Assembly: GCF_963678635.1 (NCBI RefSeq)
Contig: NC_087069.1
Location: forward strand, 49,121,892 to 49,185,891
DNA from: Symsagittifera roscoffensis
Lineage: Eukaryota > Xenacoelomorpha > Acoela > Convolutidae
DNA length: 64,000 nucleotides
Direction: 5' to 3'
Below, in pieces: positions 62,044 to 64,000 of the stretch. How positions within the stretch are numbered: the first letter of the stretch is position 1; each line of letters begins with the position of its first letter. The translations under genes were made by a program, and so were the position numbers. The notes beneath the pieces are model-generated. The model saw only the letters and a program-made list of their open reading frames with translations. It was not told the origin of the DNA and did no database searches.

Positions 62044-63336
62044 ATGGCTGGTCCAGCTCAGTGTAAAATGGAACCAATGGACGTTCAGCCAGTCGAAGCG
62101 TTCAAACCCCGAAAGCCCACCGATGCTCTAACTTATCTGGCAAAGCGGCAAAATTTCAATATTCCCAAAGAAAGTTACCAAAAAGAAGGCAGCGATTACT
62201 TAGCAACTGTGAAAGTAAACAATATTGTGTACAGTGGGCGAGGCTGGGATACAGAATCTTCTTTTGAAAAAGTTGCGGTGCTTATTTTGTACGGAGAGTT
62301 TAATCAAGACGCGACTGATTTGTATAACTATTTTCTGTCCAAAAAGAAAGGCGATTCAAGATTTAATTTGAAAGATTTGGAAGTTCGTGAAGAAATTAAA
62401 GTTCTACGTGCAAAATCGTTGGTGAAAACGGCGATGGTTAGTCCGTTCAGACCGGATGACGAATCGAAAAGCCCGACATCTAATCGAGAAAATGTCGTAA
62501 ATAGTTCAAGTTCAAGTGCGACTTCAATGGCTCAAAAACGAGAACATTCTGTAGCTCCTGATCGAAATAATTCTGCCAAAAAGCAATGCCTGGAAACGAA
62601 ACAACCTTCGCAATGTGAAAGTTCAACGAGCTCTCGCGAAGAGCACATACAGCAAGAAAACGAGAAATTGCGACAGGAAATAGCTCATTATGAGGCCGAA
62701 TTGCTAATTGCGAAGAAAGAGAAAGAATTACAAGAAAAGCATTTGGACACATTAGTTAAAGTTGAAAGGTTTATAATTAATCAAAGGATTTGTGTACCTG
62801 TTGTTGAAAAATTTGAAAATTTGGACGAGAGAGAAAAAGAATTGAAAGAATTTTTAGAAAAGCAAGGAGTTCAATTTTATCCACGCGACGTAAGTTTTGA
62901 TTCGGTTCCAAACGGGTTTGCGAAGTTTTACTCGACTGTTGAAGTTCGTCTACAAAACGAGGAATCGCCGTTGTTGACTTTTGCGGGAAAAGGAGAAAGC
63001 GCGAAGGAAGCACTAGTTCATGCTTTGGTAGTAGTTGCAGATTATGTCAAGAGGTCGAATGCGTTTTCGCAAAAACTTTTGGGACCATCTGAAGATGTTT
63101 TTGGTCGTTTAGTGAAAGTTTTGAAATATAAAAGTATGGATAAAGTACCTTTTAAAGTGAAAACTAACTCGGTGTTCAACTTGCACGAAGCATCATTGTT
63201 TCACGCTGGGCAAAATTTCAAGTCAGTGTATTCGAATAACCCAAAAGAGGCGAAAGTTGATGTTTCTAAGAAAGTTTTACGCTCGATGAATTATATTCTG
63301 TACGGAGATGCGATTAACATTCGACTCGAAATCTGA
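62044..63336 (+). CDS. Protein with dsRNA-binding-like segments and a coiled coil
   Basis: 430 codons from the first ATG after a strong splice acceptor. The frame is open back to 61,765, but that part looks like intron. Residues ~21-85 (DALTYLAKRQ...P..Y...G.DYLATVKVNN...GRGWDTESSFEKVAVLIL) resemble a dsRNA-binding domain in spacing. The usual basic KKxAK end is absent, so RNA binding is uncertain. A Ser/charged linker (to ~200) and a coiled coil (~200-245) follow, then a second dsRBD-like segment (~275-345, VEVRL...GKGESAKEALVHALVVVADYV) that keeps the GKGxSxKEA pattern better. The C-terminal ~85 residues are unclassified. RNA handling, such as RNAi co-factor function, is possible but unproven. 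AATAAA lies at 63,414-63,419. Confidence 0.7.
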   Translation: MAGPAQCKMEPMDVQPVEAFKPRKPTDALTYLAKRQNFNIPKESYQKEGSDYLATVKVNNIVYSGRGWDTESSFEKVAVLILYGEFNQDATDLYNYFLSKKKGDSRFNLKDLEVREEIKVLRAKSLVKTAMVSPFRPDDESKSPTSNRENVVNSSSSSATSMAQKREHSVAPDRNNSAKKQCLETKQPSQCESSTSSREEHIQQENEKLRQEIAHYEAELLIAKKEKELQEKHLDTLVKVERFIINQRICVPVVEKFENLDEREKELKEFLEKQGVQFYPRDVSFDSVPNGFAKFYSTVEVRLQNEESPLLTFAGKGESAKEALVHALVVVADYVKRSNAFSQKLLGPSEDVFGRLVKVLKYKSMDKVPFKVKTNSVFNLHEASLFHAGQNFKSVYSNNPKEAKVDVSKKVLRSMNYILYGDAINIRLEI

Positions 63337-64000
63337 TTATTATTTTCAAAATGATTGGTTCAAACTTAAACAGGAAATTAAAGGCTAAATTATTGATACA
63401 AGCTGCGAGAAGCAATAAAACTCAAATGATAAAATATTTTGTTGAATTCCACTATTCGAGAACGTGCAATTTATTATAAACGAAGAAGTGTGGAAAATTT
63501 GTGTTATGTGATATTTTTGCAATTATCATTTGAAAAAGAAATTATTCTGTTCTCAACTTTTTTTAGGAATGGAAAAGAATTATTACGTCATTTTGACTGT
63601 TGAGTTTTTTTTGTAAAATAGTGGTGGATATTTTTTTTATTAAAGAGGTATTGTGGTTTACTTGATTAAATTGCTTCTTTTTTCCTGTCTTTTTATCATG
63701 ATAAACTTAAATGGAGATAGCATACGTAACTTAGAGAGAAAATTTCAGTAACAACAGTAACTTGTTGGAAACGAGTTATTGATTATGTTGAGTGAACTAA
63801 CAACTGATTAACAGAAGTACAAATGGGGGAAACAATTTTATGAATCCAAAAAATTTGAGAGTTCAAAAACACTCATCATATAAATTCTCGAAGTGTTCGG
63901 TTTCTTGTAGAGCGGTCAAACTCTGTGCGAGCGCTCCTTCAAAGGTTTCTTCATCAAAGTTACCTTAATTTGCAAACCGAAAATTCTGCACCTGCGTCAA
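63337..64000. other. 3' flank and intergenic DNA
   Basis: A poly(A) signal AATAAA at 63,414-63,419 fits the preceding gene. Nothing else is recognised to the window end. Confidence 0.5.

Overview
The window is eukaryotic, most likely from an invertebrate animal. Its two apparent host genes begin just after short T-rich TTTCAG-type splice acceptors, a style common in nematodes and close relatives, and the DNA between genes is AT-rich. I cannot name the species. About 75% of the window is LTR retrotransposon.

Layout. (1) 1-7,589: the 3' part of a decayed giant element, called A here, with broken ORFs, a polypurine tract and the start of its 3' LTR. (2) 7,590-31,751: a complete, recent giant element of 24.2 kb, called B. 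It has LTRs of about 924 bp, a 3-kb leader, a 3,200-aa gag-pol ORF and three further large ORFs not found in ordinary LTR elements. (3) 31,752-34,560: a diverged LTR fragment (C), a 236-bp tandem duplication and two copies of a dispersed repeat. (4) 34,581-36,131: a host C2H2 zinc-finger gene. (5) 36,312-55,211: a complete 18.9-kb retrovirus-like element, called D. Its 408-bp LTRs look identical and are flanked by a 4-bp CATT duplication. It lies between the zinc-finger stop codon and the first polyadenylation signal downstream. (6) 55,216-61,760: AT-rich non-coding DNA with a three-unit ~510-bp tandem array and two tRNA-like SINE candidates. (7) 62,044-63,336: a host gene for a protein with dsRNA-binding-like segments. 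The rest looks empty.

Elements A and B belong to one lineage. Gag-pol of B has two zinc knuckles, aspartic protease, reverse transcriptase (YVDD), RNase H and integrase, then a tail resembling a macro (ADP-ribose-binding) domain. ORF2 carries an SGNH/GDSL-type hydrolase domain and a second, more degenerate SGNH-like block. ORF3 and ORF4 match no family I know, yet both are conserved between A and B. Comparison with A suggests ORF3 and ORF4 were one gene, split in B by a deletion. The B leader holds a dense array of a 14-bp motif, AATCCGGAGGGGTC. The 12-mer next to the 3' LTR (TGTCCGGGGAG) recurs four times inside gag-pol in two reading frames, which suggests a nucleic-acid signal such as an internal polypurine tract.

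Element D has six or more ORFs: a small basic protein ahead of gag, gag-pol, a small membrane peptide, a 379-codon open frame with no ATG, an envelope-like glycoprotein with a signal peptide, and a 597-aa unknown protein whose ATG overlaps the envelope stop. Possible splice sites, a possible -1 slippery heptamer near the end of pol, and an intron directly after the last stop suggest complex, retrovirus-like expression.
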